A stretch of 7,085 nucleotides of DNA, from NCBI GenBank assembly GCA_018664265.1, contig JABJOR010000519.1, positions 1 to 7,085 of the forward strand, in the 5' to 3' direction. Below, in pieces: positions 1-6,614 of this stretch. The translations under genes and the position numbers were made by a program. The notes beneath the pieces were generated by a model. The model was not told the origin of the DNA. It made no database searches and saw only the letters and a list, made by a program, of their open reading frames with translations. The stretch is from Rhodospirillales bacterium (GTDB lineage Bacteria; Pseudomonadota; Alphaproteobacteria; Rhodospirillales; Casp-alpha2). Every line of letters starts with the position of its first letter. The first letter of the stretch is position 1.

Positions 1-1045
1 AAATTTCTTCGGCTTGTGTCCCACCAATTTGAAAGCTTTCTGTGGTGTCCATTACCATCATATGGTTGTCGGTACCATTTGTAACTAGTTTCATTCCGCC
101 ATCCATAAGAGTTTGAGCGAGTACTTTAGAGTTTTTCATTACTTGCTCTGCATATTCTTTGAATTCTGGCTCTTGAGCTTTTTTAAGCGTTACTGCAATT
201 GATGCGATTGTTTGCATGTGTGGGCCACCTTGTAAGCCTGGAAAGACTGATTTATCTACTGTTTTCTTGTGTTCCTCTTTGCAAAGAATCATTCCGCCAC
301 GTGGGCCGCGAAGACTTTTGTGAGTTGTAGTTGTTACTATGTCGAAGTCGTAATCAAAAGGGTTTCGCATTACTCCACCGGCAATTAGACCGCCGATATG
401 TGCAACATCTGCCATTGTTAAGGCTCCAACTTCATCTGCAACGCGTTTGAACATTGCGTAGTCGATATCGCGTGGGTATGAAGTGTATCCACAAAGGATC
501 ATTTTTGGTTTGTGCTCTTTCGCGAGTGCTAGGAGTTCTGCTTCATCGATTCGTCCTTCTTCTTCAGGATATGTTTTGTATCTTACGAAATTGAAGATTT
601 TACCCATGTGTGAGACTGGGTGTCCGTGAGTTAAGTGGCCTCCGTGTGAAAGATCCATGCCGAGTATTGTGTCGCCGGGTTTTAGAAATCCGAGGTATAC
701 GGCTTGGTTCATTGGTGAGCCAGATAGGGGTTGAACGTTTGCGTGCCCACATTTAAATACGTCTTTTGCTCTTTGAATTGCGAGGCTTTCAATTACATCT
801 GTGTATTCCTGCCCACCGTAGTAACGACGGCCTGGGTAACCTTCGGCATATTTATTTGTGAATACTGAGCCGTTTGCTGCGAGTACTTCAGCGTAAGTGT
901 AGTTTTCAGAAGGAATTAATTCAATTCCTTCTGTTTCGCGAACTTCCTCGCCACGAATAGCACCGTAAATCTCGGGGTCGAAATCTCGCAGGTTCTCCCA
1001 GTTTTTAAGAATGAGTGGGTTGAGCTCATCTGTTGTGGTGGACAT
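1..1045 (-). CDS. glyA: Serine hydroxymethyltransferase, 3' end outside window
   Basis: PLP enzyme of the cytoplasm that interconverts serine plus tetrahydrofolate with glycine plus 5,10-methylene-tetrahydrofolate, the main one-carbon source for purine, thymidylate and methionine synthesis. The first 348 residues are visible. The ATG at 1045 gives MSTTTDELNP and places the conserved blocks normally: LIPSENYT (43-50), NKYAEGYPGRRYYGG (64-78), SGSP (108-111), DLSHGGHLTHG (131-141), the PLP-contacting DVAH (213-216), and TTTTHKSLRGPRGG (238-251) with the Schiff-base lysine at K243. Family members are about 410-430 residues, so roughly 70 C-terminal residues lie beyond position 1. The gene begins 18 bp after the cyclo-ligase stop, with no Shine-Dalgarno in the gap, so the two are probably co-transcribed. 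Identification is secure; truncation is due only to the window edge. Confidence 0.97.
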   Translation of the reverse strand, partial: MSTTTDELNPLILKNWENLRDFDPEIYGAIRGEEVRETEGIELIPSENYTYAEVLAANGSVFTNKYAEGYPGRRYYGGQEYTDVIESLAIQRAKDVFKCGHANVQPLSGSPMNQAVYLGFLKPGDTILGMDLSHGGHLTHGHPVSHMGKIFNFVRYKTYPEEEGRIDEAELLALAKEHKPKMILCGYTSYPRDIDYAMFKRVADEVGALTMADVAHIGGLIAGGVMRNPFDYDFDIVTTTTHKSLRGPRGGMILCKEEHKKTVDKSVFPGLQGGPHMQTIASIAVTLKKAQEPEFKEYAEQVMKNSKVLAQTLMDGGMKLVTNGTDNHMMVMDTTESFQIGGTQAEEI

Positions 1046-1063
1046 GGCAAAGGGGTTAAAGGA

Positions 1064-1609
1064 CTATTGATAAACGTTTTGATCTGTAATTACTATATCT
1101 ACTGGTATGTCGTGATCTTCGGTTGGGAATTCATCTACCATTTGTTCTTCAAATGCGAGTCCGATCTTAATGGCATCCATGTCTTTGAGCAAGCCGTCGT
1201 AGTAGCCTTTTCCGTAGCCAATTCTATGGCCATCTGGTGTAAACGCAATTCCTGGGACTAATATAAGATCGAGTTGACTAAGCGGGATTTTTTGGTGTTT
1301 GTGTATTGGTTCGAGCACGTCGAAGTGGCCGGGTTCTAATTCTTCCCATCGGTTGATTTTGTATGCATGTAAGTCGCGGCCATTTACTTTTGGGGCATAA
1401 ACCTCTTTATGGCTGCGAATTAATTCACGGACTAAAGCATGACTATCTACTTCTTTTTCTTTAGACAGGTATACCAAAATATGTTCTGACTTTTTGAATT
1501 GTTCTAAGGATTCGAGTTTATCGCGGATCTGAGCGCTTTTTTGCGCATATGAGTTGGGTGGAAGGCCATTGCGTTTAGCACGCATTTGAGCACGTAGTCC
1601 CTGTTTCAT
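1064..1609 (-). CDS. 5-formyltetrahydrofolate cyclo-ligase (MTHFS family)
   Basis: Cytoplasmic ATP-dependent enzyme converting 5-formyl-THF to 5,10-methenyl-THF. It returns a storage folate to the active pool and removes an inhibitor that serine hydroxymethyltransferase itself makes in a side reaction, which fits its place just upstream of glyA. From the ATG at 1609 it is 181 residues, a normal family length. Hallmarks: basic N-terminus LRAQMRAKRNGL (5-16), FDVLEP (96-101), VPGIAF (118-123), the signature loop GYGKGYYDGLL (131-141), and a closing EDHDIPVDIVIT stretch (164-175). An in-frame ATG at 1633 would add eight residues (MGKCKLTT); I prefer 1609 because the family typically starts with a K/R-rich helix directly after Met. 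Neither start has a Shine-Dalgarno. The 5' end faces htrA across 77 bp, so both promoters must lie in that gap. The stop is TAG at 1064-1066. Confidence 0.93.
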   Translation of the reverse strand: MKQGLRAQMRAKRNGLPPNSYAQKSAQIRDKLESLEQFKKSEHILVYLSKEKEVDSHALVRELIRSHKEVYAPKVNGRDLHAYKINRWEELEPGHFDVLEPIHKHQKIPLSQLDLILVPGIAFTPDGHRIGYGKGYYDGLLKDMDAIKIGLAFEEQMVDEFPTEDHDIPVDIVITDQNVYQ

Positions 1610-1638
1610 CGTTGTCAGTTTGCACTTACCCAAAGCTT

Positions 1639-1665
1639 TTGTAAAGACAAAGCGCGTGATAAAAT
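1639..1665 (+). promoter_or_regulatory. Putative htrA promoter in the divergent intergenic region
   Basis: In the 77-bp gap between the divergent cyclo-ligase and htrA genes, an extended -10 element reads TGA-TAAAAT (TG at 1657-1658, hexamer 1660-1665). A weak -35-like TTGTAA lies at 1639-1644 with a short 15-bp spacer. The ATG is 21 bp downstream of the -10, so the 5' leader would be very short. The segment also contains a bulged dyad, GCTTTTGT/ACAAAGC (about 1635-1653), that could bind a regulator of both directions. I could not pick a convincing minus-strand promoter. The evidence is motif match only. Confidence 0.35.
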
Positions 1666-1686
1666 TCTGATCCTTAAAAAATTATT

Positions 1687-2814
1687 ATGAAAAAACAGTT
1701 TTATGTATATACGGCTTTGATTGCTCTTGTTTTTGGAGGAATTGGTGGCTTGGGCGGGGAGTTGATTTTTGACGATGATAGGCCGGAAGGTAGAAGGCCT
1801 GCGCGCGAAGTTCATAGTGAGGCTACTTCTTATGTTGATGCCTGGGAAGATGCATCGCCTGCGGTTGTGAGTGTTGTGGCTCAGAAGGATCTAACTGATT
1901 ATTATTCTCGATTTGGGTTTACTGCTGTTGCTGGCCCAACAACAGTTAGTAGTGGTACAGGTTTTATAATTACTGCGGATGGAATTTTGGTTACAAATCG
2001 GCATGTGGTAGAAGATGATTCTGCGGATTATGTTGTGATTTTGTCTGATGGAAGTGAGATTGAGGCTGAGGTTTTGGCGAAAGATGCTTTGAATGATATC
2101 GCAATCATGCAATTAACAGGTGACGATGATAGGATTGGCGCATTGGAAGTTTTGGATTTTGCTGATTCTGATGAGGTTTCTGTGGGTGAGCCGGTTTTAG
2201 CAATTGGTAATGCTCTTGGCCAGTATTCAAATACTACAACTGCGGGAATTATCTCTGCGACAGGTAGGCAAATTTCTGTTGGGAATGCCGGTGGCTCTTA
2301 TAGTTTGGTGGATTTGATTCAAACTGATGCTGCGATTAATCCGGGTAATAGTGGTGGGCCTTTGGTGAATATTGATGGGGAACTGGTTGGTATGAACACA
2401 GCAATTGATTCTACTGCGGAGGGAATTGGCTTTGCTATTCCTTCAAATGATATTTCAGGAGTGCTTAAGTCTTATGAGGAGCATGGCAGGATTATTCGGC
2501 CTTTTCTTGGAGTGAGATACATTCCTGTGACTCAAAGTGTGCAGCAACGTTTTTCTTTAGATTATGATTATGGGATTTTGCTTTTAGGCGATGATGAGTT
2601 AGGTGAGCCCGCAATTGTTACTGGAAGTTCGGCTGATAAAGCTGGTCTGCTTGAGAATGATGTTATTTTGTCTGTGGATGGAAATCCGTTTACAAGCACA
2701 TATACACCGAGAAATTCGCTCTCAACTCTCTTTGTTGGTGATGAAATTAAGCTTGAAGTTTGGCGAGCTGGAGCGATTCTTGAGCTCGACTTGCTCTTGG
2801 AGGAGAGGAAATAG
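1687..2814 (+). CDS. htrA: Membrane-anchored HtrA/DegP-family serine protease, one PDZ domain
   Basis: Envelope quality-control protease of the S1C trypsin-like family, expected to act on the outer face of the cytoplasmic membrane on misfolded or regulatory substrates. It has 375 residues. A hydrophobic segment (about 5-28, glycine-rich at its end) acts as signal anchor with no obvious cleavage site. The protease domain spans about 50-255, with the full catalytic triad: H106 (TNRHVV), D137 (LNDIAI) and S222 (in TDAAINPGNSGGPLV). After the usual linker (RPFLGV, 271-276) one PDZ domain occupies about 280-372, including SSADKAGLLENDVILSVDG. One PDZ and a membrane anchor resemble DegS or Gram-positive HtrA more than two-PDZ DegP. 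An unusually long Thr/Tyr/Phe-containing loop (68-88) precedes the first strand of the oxyanion half. The start is the only sensible ATG and no Shine-Dalgarno precedes it. The next gene begins 58 bp downstream. Confidence 0.95.
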   Translation: MKKQFYVYTALIALVFGGIGGLGGELIFDDDRPEGRRPAREVHSEATSYVDAWEDASPAVVSVVAQKDLTDYYSRFGFTAVAGPTTVSSGTGFIITADGILVTNRHVVEDDSADYVVILSDGSEIEAEVLAKDALNDIAIMQLTGDDDRIGALEVLDFADSDEVSVGEPVLAIGNALGQYSNTTTAGIISATGRQISVGNAGGSYSLVDLIQTDAAINPGNSGGPLVNIDGELVGMNTAIDSTAEGIGFAIPSNDISGVLKSYEEHGRIIRPFLGVRYIPVTQSVQQRFSLDYDYGILLLGDDELGEPAIVTGSSADKAGLLENDVILSVDGNPFTSTYTPRNSLSTLFVGDEIKLEVWRAGAILELDLLLEERK

Positions 2815-2825
2815 TGGTTATTTGT

Positions 2826-2852
2826 TTGTGCTTGTGCTAGAGTTTGGATACT
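2826..2852 (+). promoter_or_regulatory. Weak candidate promoter for the DUF5679-like gene
   Basis: In the 58-bp gap after htrA, GATACT (2847-2852) is a fair -10 hexamer, with TTGTGC (2826-2831) 15 bp upstream or TTGTTT (2822-2827) 19 bp upstream. Neither spacing is ideal. The start codon follows the -10 by 20 bp. Read-through from htrA is an equally good explanation, since no terminator separates the two genes. Confidence 0.2.
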
Positions 2853-2872
2853 TATTTTTAAAACCCTTTACT

Positions 2873-3043
2873 ATGTCTGATGACAATGCAAAAGAAATCG
2901 GTTACTGCGTAAAATGTAAAGCTAAGTCTGGAATGGACGAAGCTGAACGCGTAACTATGAAAAATGGTCGCCCTGCCATGAAAGGTAAATGCGAAACATG
3001 TTCTACAGGAATGTACAAAATCCTTCCTAAGGATGCTGCTTAG
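2873..3043 (+). CDS. Small zinc-ribbon protein, DUF5679-like
   Basis: A 56-residue protein beginning MSDDNAKEIG. It carries two CxxC knuckles, C12-V-K-C15 and C40-E-T-C43, separated by 24 residues containing the block VTMKNGRPAMKGKC (27-40). The pattern YCVKCKAK...NGRPAMKG.C..C...M matches what I know as the DUF5679 family, small proteins of unknown function. The knuckles predict one bound zinc and nucleic-acid or protein binding, but no activity has been assigned. A longer frame opens upstream at 2603, but it overlaps the end of htrA out of frame and its extra residues look non-coding, so the ATG at 2873 is preferred. No Shine-Dalgarno precedes it. It is followed 10 bp later by a strong terminator and is likely the last gene of the htrA transcript or a monocistronic unit. 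Confidence 0.82.
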   Translation: MSDDNAKEIGYCVKCKAKSGMDEAERVTMKNGRPAMKGKCETCSTGMYKILPKDAA

Positions 3044-3053
3044 TTCTAAATTT

Positions 3054-3084
3054 AAAAAGCCCTGCCGCAAGGTGGGGTTTTTTT
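3054..3084 (+). terminator. Intrinsic terminator after the DUF5679-like gene
   Basis: A near-perfect 13-bp stem: the left arm 3054-3066 (AAAAAGCCCTGCC) pairs with 3071-3083 (GGTGGGGTTTTTT), closed by a GCAA tetraloop (GNRA type) at 3067-3070. There are three wobble pairs (two in the middle, one at the base of the GC part). The right arm ends in seven T residues (3078-3084), giving the rho-independent U-tract; the A-tract opposite makes it potentially bidirectional. Confidence 0.92.
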
Positions 3085-3093
3085 ATTTGGATG

Positions 3094-3107
3094 TTATCAT
3101 GTGATAA
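3094..3107. promoter_or_regulatory. Dyad TTATCA-TG-TGATAA upstream of the membrane-protein gene
   Basis: A perfect 6+2+6 inverted repeat lies between the terminator and the ATG at 3130. The AT-rich leader just downstream contains TGATAAAT (3116-3123), which could be an extended -10 with an almost leaderless start. The dyad could be an operator, or could arise by chance in an AT-rich leader. Confidence 0.3.
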
Positions 3108-3129
3108 GGTTGATTTGATAAATATTTTT

Positions 3130-4023
3130 ATGAAAGAATTTCTTACAACAATTAAACAGTCAATTTATTCGCCAAAGTTTTATTCATCAATTGTTAGTCA
3201 GAAAGGAGTGAGTGCTTCTTTATGGTATCTATTGAAGTTATCCATGCTTGTGCTGTCGGTATATGTAATAATTGGAATTATTTTTCTTTATATTTATTCT
3301 CCGAAAATTAGTGAATTTATAAATATACCATATGATGTGTATCCGGAAGAGCTTGAATTAGTTTTTGAGGATTATAAGCTTTCTACGAATGTAGAAGAGC
3401 CATATTTCATAGGGCCGAATGAACCTCTTCCTGAGGAGTGGAATATTACTTATAAAGATCTTGAAGGGGAGGAATCACATCTGTTTGTAATTGACACCTT
3501 AGTGGAAGTTAATACGCCTATAGAAGGGTTGTTAAGGTACAATACAGTGATGTTAATGACGGGGGAGTACTTGTATATATTTGATGGAGATACTTTGAGT
3601 AATGTTGCTAGATATGATGAGTTTGATTTAATAAACACCGAGAATTTGGTGATAGACAAGCCTTATATGGATAAAAAAATAACTCAAATGGTAGTGATAA
3701 TTTGTTTGGTCTCTCTTCCAATTCTATGGTTTGTGTTTACTTTGTTTGTTTCATGCTTATTGTTTTTGTATCTAATTATTATAGCTTTAGTATCACTATG
3801 TGTCGCTAAAATTATAGGTATAAATCTTAGATGTAGGCAGGCGTTTAGAGTAGCTATTTATGGACTAACACTTGAGTTTCTTTTGCTTGATGTCTTGTAT
3901 GTTTTGCTAACCCTGTTTACACCATTATATTTTTTACTTCCTTTCTATTCGGGTCCATTATTGTCTATTAGTGTTATATGTTTGAATTTATACCGAGCCA
4001 AAAAGCTTAAGTTGCTGAAATGA
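3130..4023 (+). CDS. Integral membrane protein, DUF1189-like
   Basis: A 297-residue protein of unknown function. The N-terminus IKQSIYSPKFYSSI (8-21), followed by a hydrophobic segment, resembles DUF1189, whose members share a SIYSPKFY-like cytoplasmic start. Visible topology: TM1 about 31-56; a mostly acidic extracytoplasmic domain about 60-182, rich in Glu/Asp/Tyr; then a cluster of hydrophobic helices at about 186-210, 212-232, 242-270 and 274-290; and a basic tail (RAKKLKLLK). I chose the ATG at 3130 because an upstream in-frame ATG (3091) runs into the regulatory leader and adds 13 residues unlike the family. The gene is noticeably more AT-rich than htrA (one 60-bp line counts 27% against 48% G+C), as is common for membrane genes but also compatible with recent arrival. 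The family match is from memory of the N-terminal motif; the membrane assignment is firm. Confidence 0.7.
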   Translation: MKEFLTTIKQSIYSPKFYSSIVSQKGVSASLWYLLKLSMLVLSVYVIIGIIFLYIYSPKISEFINIPYDVYPEELELVFEDYKLSTNVEEPYFIGPNEPLPEEWNITYKDLEGEESHLFVIDTLVEVNTPIEGLLRYNTVMLMTGEYLYIFDGDTLSNVARYDEFDLINTENLVIDKPYMDKKITQMVVIICLVSLPILWFVFTLFVSCLLFLYLIIIALVSLCVAKIIGINLRCRQAFRVAIYGLTLEFLLLDVLYVLLTLFTPLYFLLPFYSGPLLSISVICLNLYRAKKLKLLK

Positions 4024-4139
4024 TTTTTTTGGTGATATTTATGGCTGAAGAATAATTTCCTAATTCAAAAATATTCTTGACTCTTCAAGCCACGGAATTT
4101 TAATGGTGGCGTTGAGAGTGGTAGGAAGGAAGGATTTTG

Positions 4140-4166
4140 CTGGTAATAACCAGTATGTCCCCATAC
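4140..4166. repeat. Two abutting small hairpins
   Basis: CTGGT-AATA-ACCAG (4140-4153) is followed directly by GTATG-TCCC-CATAC (4153-4166), sharing one base. Both have perfect 5-bp arms and 4-nt loops. They could be part of an untranslated RNA or a protein-binding site. No T-run follows, so they are not a terminator. Confidence 0.4.
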
Positions 4167-4267
4167 CTGATGCAGCCTGTGACTTGGTATTAGAGCGCTG
4201 AAAGGTTATCTGTTCTTTTAGTTTGCATATTGCGATGAGAAATGTGATGTGAGTCAACTTGTAATGA

Positions 4268-4309
4268 TTGCCCATTCGCTATCATTTGATATCATTTGGC
4301 AGCAAATGA
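4268..4309 (+). promoter_or_regulatory. Candidate helicase-operon promoter with overlapping repeat operator
   Basis: A -35-like TTGCCC (4268-4273) and -10-like TATCAT (4290-4295) are spaced 16 bp, placing the start of transcription about 25 bp before the ATG at 4327. The 9-mer TATCATTTG occurs twice in direct orientation (4280-4288 and 4290-4298), exactly one helical turn (10 bp) apart. The second copy also forms a perfect inverted repeat, TCATTTG-GCAG-CAAATGA (4292-4309). Such an arrangement over a -10 is typical of a repressor-operator. The HTH domain of the helicase encoded next is an obvious candidate for autoregulation, which is inference. Confidence 0.45.
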
Positions 4310-4326
4310 CACTTAACTCCACCGCA

Positions 4327-6321
4327 ATGAATCAATGGATCTCACTTGAAGAAGCTGCCGCTTATCTTAATTTGGGCAAGACTACACTCTATGGCCTTAC
4401 ACGTGACGGTAAGGTGCCTTCTAAAAAAATTGGTAAGAAGTGGGTGTTTAGCCGTCAAGATCTTGATGCTTGGGTTAATGCGAGCCGCCCAATTGAGTCG
4501 TTTTTCATGGATGTTGGGGTTAGTATTGATGAGAATCCTCAGTTGAGAGAGCCTCAGATCGAAGCGTATATGCGAGCGTATGACTTTTTTAGTGCTGGTG
4601 GCAAGGAGGCAATCATTCAGCTACCTGTTGGATGTGGTAAGTCGGGACTGGCTTCGCTGATACCCTTCGGTATTTCAAAGGGTAGGGTTTTGATTATTTC
4701 CCCAAATTTAACCATAAAGGAGGGGCTGCTTGAAACGCTGGACATTACGAATCGTCAAAAGTGTTTTTGGCGTAAGAGGGGTGTATTGGCTAGTAAGGAC
4801 ATGCTTGGTGGGCCATATGTTTGTACATTGGACTCAGGAAACCTTTCCGTTTGTAACGACTCTCACATCGTGCTTACAAACGTTCATCAGCTAGCAACGA
4901 ATGCAGATAAATGGCTCAAAAAGTTTGACCCAGGATTCTTTGACTTAATTATTGTCGATGAAGCTCATCATGCACCCGCTTCAAGCTGGCAACAAGTGTT
5001 TGATTGGTTTACGGACGCTAAAATTCTTAAACTAACCGCTACTCCATTCAGAAGTGATGGAAAGTCTATTGGTGGGGATAAAATCTATCGTTACCCCTTT
5101 AGAAAGGCTACGATCAATGGATACATTAAGAGGGTTAAGGCTTCTTATGTTGCACCGTCTGAATTGACCTTCACTGAAAAAGGTGAAACTAAGGTTTATA
5201 CCTTGACTGATGTTCTCAAAATGAAAACTAAGGACTGGTTTAGTAAAGGAATTGCTTTGTCTGAAGTCTGTAATCAAAACATTGTAGACAATAGTCTGGA
5301 GAAGTTAGAGGAGCTGAGGGAGACTGGTACGCATCATCAGTTGATTGCTGTTGGCTGCTCTGTTGATCATGCAAGGGCAATTCGTTCTTTGTATGTAGAG
5401 CGAGGCTACAAGGCTGAAGTTATTTATGCTCAACTTGATGAGGCTAAAAAGAAAGCAATTAAGTTAGCCCTTAAGAGTGGTGAGCTAGATTGTATAGTTC
5501 AGGTACAGATGCTTGGTGAGGGTTTTGATCACCCTAAGCTAAGTGTTGCGGCAATTTTCCGACCATATAGGTCGCTTGCTCCATACATACAGTTCGTTGG
5601 TCGTATATTAAGAGTTATCGTTCAAAATGACCCTCTTCATCCTGATAATTTTGGTCATGTTGTTACTCACGTGGGTATGAATCTTGATCAAAGGCTTGTT
5701 GAGTTCAAACTATTTGAGAAAGATGATCAGAGGTTCTGGGATGAGGTTGTTGGTGGGCAGGATCCTGAGCCTTCTAGGAGTGATGTTGGAGGGCAAAGGA
5801 GGCTTAGAGTCTCTGAGCAGGCAATGGCTAATCATGAGATTGCAGATTCTTTGATTGAGGAGGCGTTTGTAACGGCTGATGAAGAAGATTTGATCAGAGA
5901 GTTAGAGACAAGGATGGAATTACTAGGCTTAGATTCAAGCAAGGCGAGGACTTTGGTTCTAGAGCAAGGTGTTCAGCCCAATGTTACCTCCAAAGCTGCT
6001 GAACCATTTCAGGTGCAGCCGCAGAAGCAATGGGAGGAGTCACGTAAAAGGCTGAATGAGAAGTCGAAGACTTGTGCAAATATCCTTATGAACCGTTTGG
6101 GTCTTAAGCGTGGAGGGCGTAAGCTTATTAACGTTGGCGTTCCAGCTGGAAACGATTCTATCGCCTGTTTGGTGCTCATTAATCAAGAGGTCTCGAAAAG
6201 GGATTCTAGGAAAAGAGGGGAGTGGAGTACATCAGATTTCAAAACTATGATGCAGCAGCTTGATGAGGTTGTGAATCAACTTACACGACAATTTATTAAA
6301 ATCCTTGAAAATGAAAAATAA
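4327..6321 (+). CDS. HTH (excisionase-type)-SF2 DEAH helicase fusion
   Basis: A 664-residue protein from the ATG at 4327. Residues 3-50 (QWISLEEAAAYLNLGKTTLY onward, ending FSRQDLDAWV) form an excisionase/MerR-like helix-turn-helix (HTH_17 type) that would bind DNA. Residues about 70-450 are a superfamily 2 helicase: Walker A PVGCGKSG (100-107), motif Ia SPNLT (125-129), DEAH box (211-214), motif III TATPFR (237-242), motif V QMLGEGFDHP (394-403) and motif VI QFVGRILR (422-429), so ATPase residues appear intact. The ResIII/type-III-restriction-like subgroup is the closest I can name. Residues 470-664 are a charged, mostly helical C-terminus without a domain I recognise. A GTG at 4249 would extend the protein by 26 residues but lies upstream of the likely promoter, and the HTH begins right after Met at 4327. 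The stop overlaps the next gene by 11 bp. Role unknown; defence or element maintenance is plausible from context. Confidence 0.85.
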   Translation: MNQWISLEEAAAYLNLGKTTLYGLTRDGKVPSKKIGKKWVFSRQDLDAWVNASRPIESFFMDVGVSIDENPQLREPQIEAYMRAYDFFSAGGKEAIIQLPVGCGKSGLASLIPFGISKGRVLIISPNLTIKEGLLETLDITNRQKCFWRKRGVLASKDMLGGPYVCTLDSGNLSVCNDSHIVLTNVHQLATNADKWLKKFDPGFFDLIIVDEAHHAPASSWQQVFDWFTDAKILKLTATPFRSDGKSIGGDKIYRYPFRKATINGYIKRVKASYVAPSELTFTEKGETKVYTLTDVLKMKTKDWFSKGIALSEVCNQNIVDNSLEKLEELRETGTHHQLIAVGCSVDHARAIRSLYVERGYKAEVIYAQLDEAKKKAIKLALKSGELDCIVQVQMLGEGFDHPKLSVAAIFRPYRSLAPYIQFVGRILRVIVQNDPLHPDNFGHVVTHVGMNLDQRLVEFKLFEKDDQRFWDEVVGGQDPEPSRSDVGGQRRLRVSEQAMANHEIADSLIEEAFVTADEEDLIRELETRMELLGLDSSKARTLVLEQGVQPNVTSKAAEPFQVQPQKQWEESRKRLNEKSKTCANILMNRLGLKRGGRKLINVGVPAGNDSIACLVLINQEVSKRDSRKRGEWSTSDFKTMMQQLDEVVNQLTRQFIKILENEK

Positions 6322-6577
6322 ACGTGGGAAGACGCCATCTCTAATTACTGCTTCAAGTGGACGGCCTGAGAAGTCCCAGGCTAAAAAGCTTCGCAATTGT
6401 ACGAGGTGCAAGGAGGCCATTGTTAAAGGTACGGATTGCTTTCTGATTCCAAAAAAGTCTGGAGGTTTCACCAGTAAAAAGTCGTTTTGCAATGAGTGTT
6501 TTCGTGAAATCCTTGAGCAGTCAAAGAAAGATCTAGGTCTTTTTGAGGAGTTGCTTTTGGAAACTGAAGGGTCATAA
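6311..6577 (+). CDS. Small five-cysteine (probable zinc-binding) protein
   Basis: An 88-residue protein I do not recognise. Its ATG lies inside the end of the helicase gene (11-bp overlap), a strong sign of translational coupling and a shared operon; a TTG at 6305 could add two residues. The N-terminus is basic and disordered-looking (MKNKRGK, then SGRPEKSQAKKLR at 16-28, a GRP-containing AT-hook-like stretch). The core has C30-T-R-C33, C43 and C60-N-E-C63, two CxxC knuckles 26 residues apart that fit a treble-clef or zinc-ribbon fold, followed by an amphipathic acidic helix (about 64-86). It may be a DNA- or protein-binding partner of the helicase; that is inference from the overlap. There is no Shine-Dalgarno. 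The next ORF starts 37 bp downstream. Confidence 0.72.
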   Translation: MKNKRGKTPSLITASSGRPEKSQAKKLRNCTRCKEAIVKGTDCFLIPKKSGGFTSKKSFCNECFREILEQSKKDLGLFEELLLETEGS

Positions 6578-6614
6578 TGAGTACGTTAAAATTACACTTT
6601 CTACACTAAGGTTG

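Larger units (their letters stand above)
4024..4326. other. 303-bp non-coding stretch at the border of the accessory region
   Basis: No convincing gene is present. It holds two abutting hairpins (4140-4153 and 4153-4166), the helicase promoter/operator region (4268-4309), and a minus-strand open frame (4060-4275, 71 codons) whose last 45 or so residues look moderately protein-like but match nothing I recognise. Immediately after the DUF1189-like stop there is a T-run (4025-4030) but no stem in front of it, so no terminator is called. If the helicase operon belongs to an integrated element, its left border could lie here; I found no copy of the 19-bp tRNA-end repeat in it. Confidence 0.5.

Noticed and set aside
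2603..2872. Extended N-terminus for the DUF5679-like protein starting inside htrA.
   Set aside because: It overlaps the PDZ-coding end of htrA out of frame, and the added residues are shadow translation; the family starts close to the first CxxC.
3091..3129. Upstream ATG for the DUF1189-like protein.
   Set aside because: It would place the TTATCA/TGATAA dyad inside the coding region and add 13 residues before the family-like MKEF start.
4028..4046. TTTGGTGATATTTATGG as a degenerate left copy of the tRNA-end repeat.
   Set aside because: It needs a four-base gap and further mismatches to align with TGGTGGGCGATATTGGAGT; this is expected by chance in AT-rich DNA.
4249..4326. GTG start giving a 690-residue helicase.
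   Set aside because: The added 26 residues have no conserved features and span the repeat operator and likely -10 element, while the HTH starts right after the ATG at 4327.
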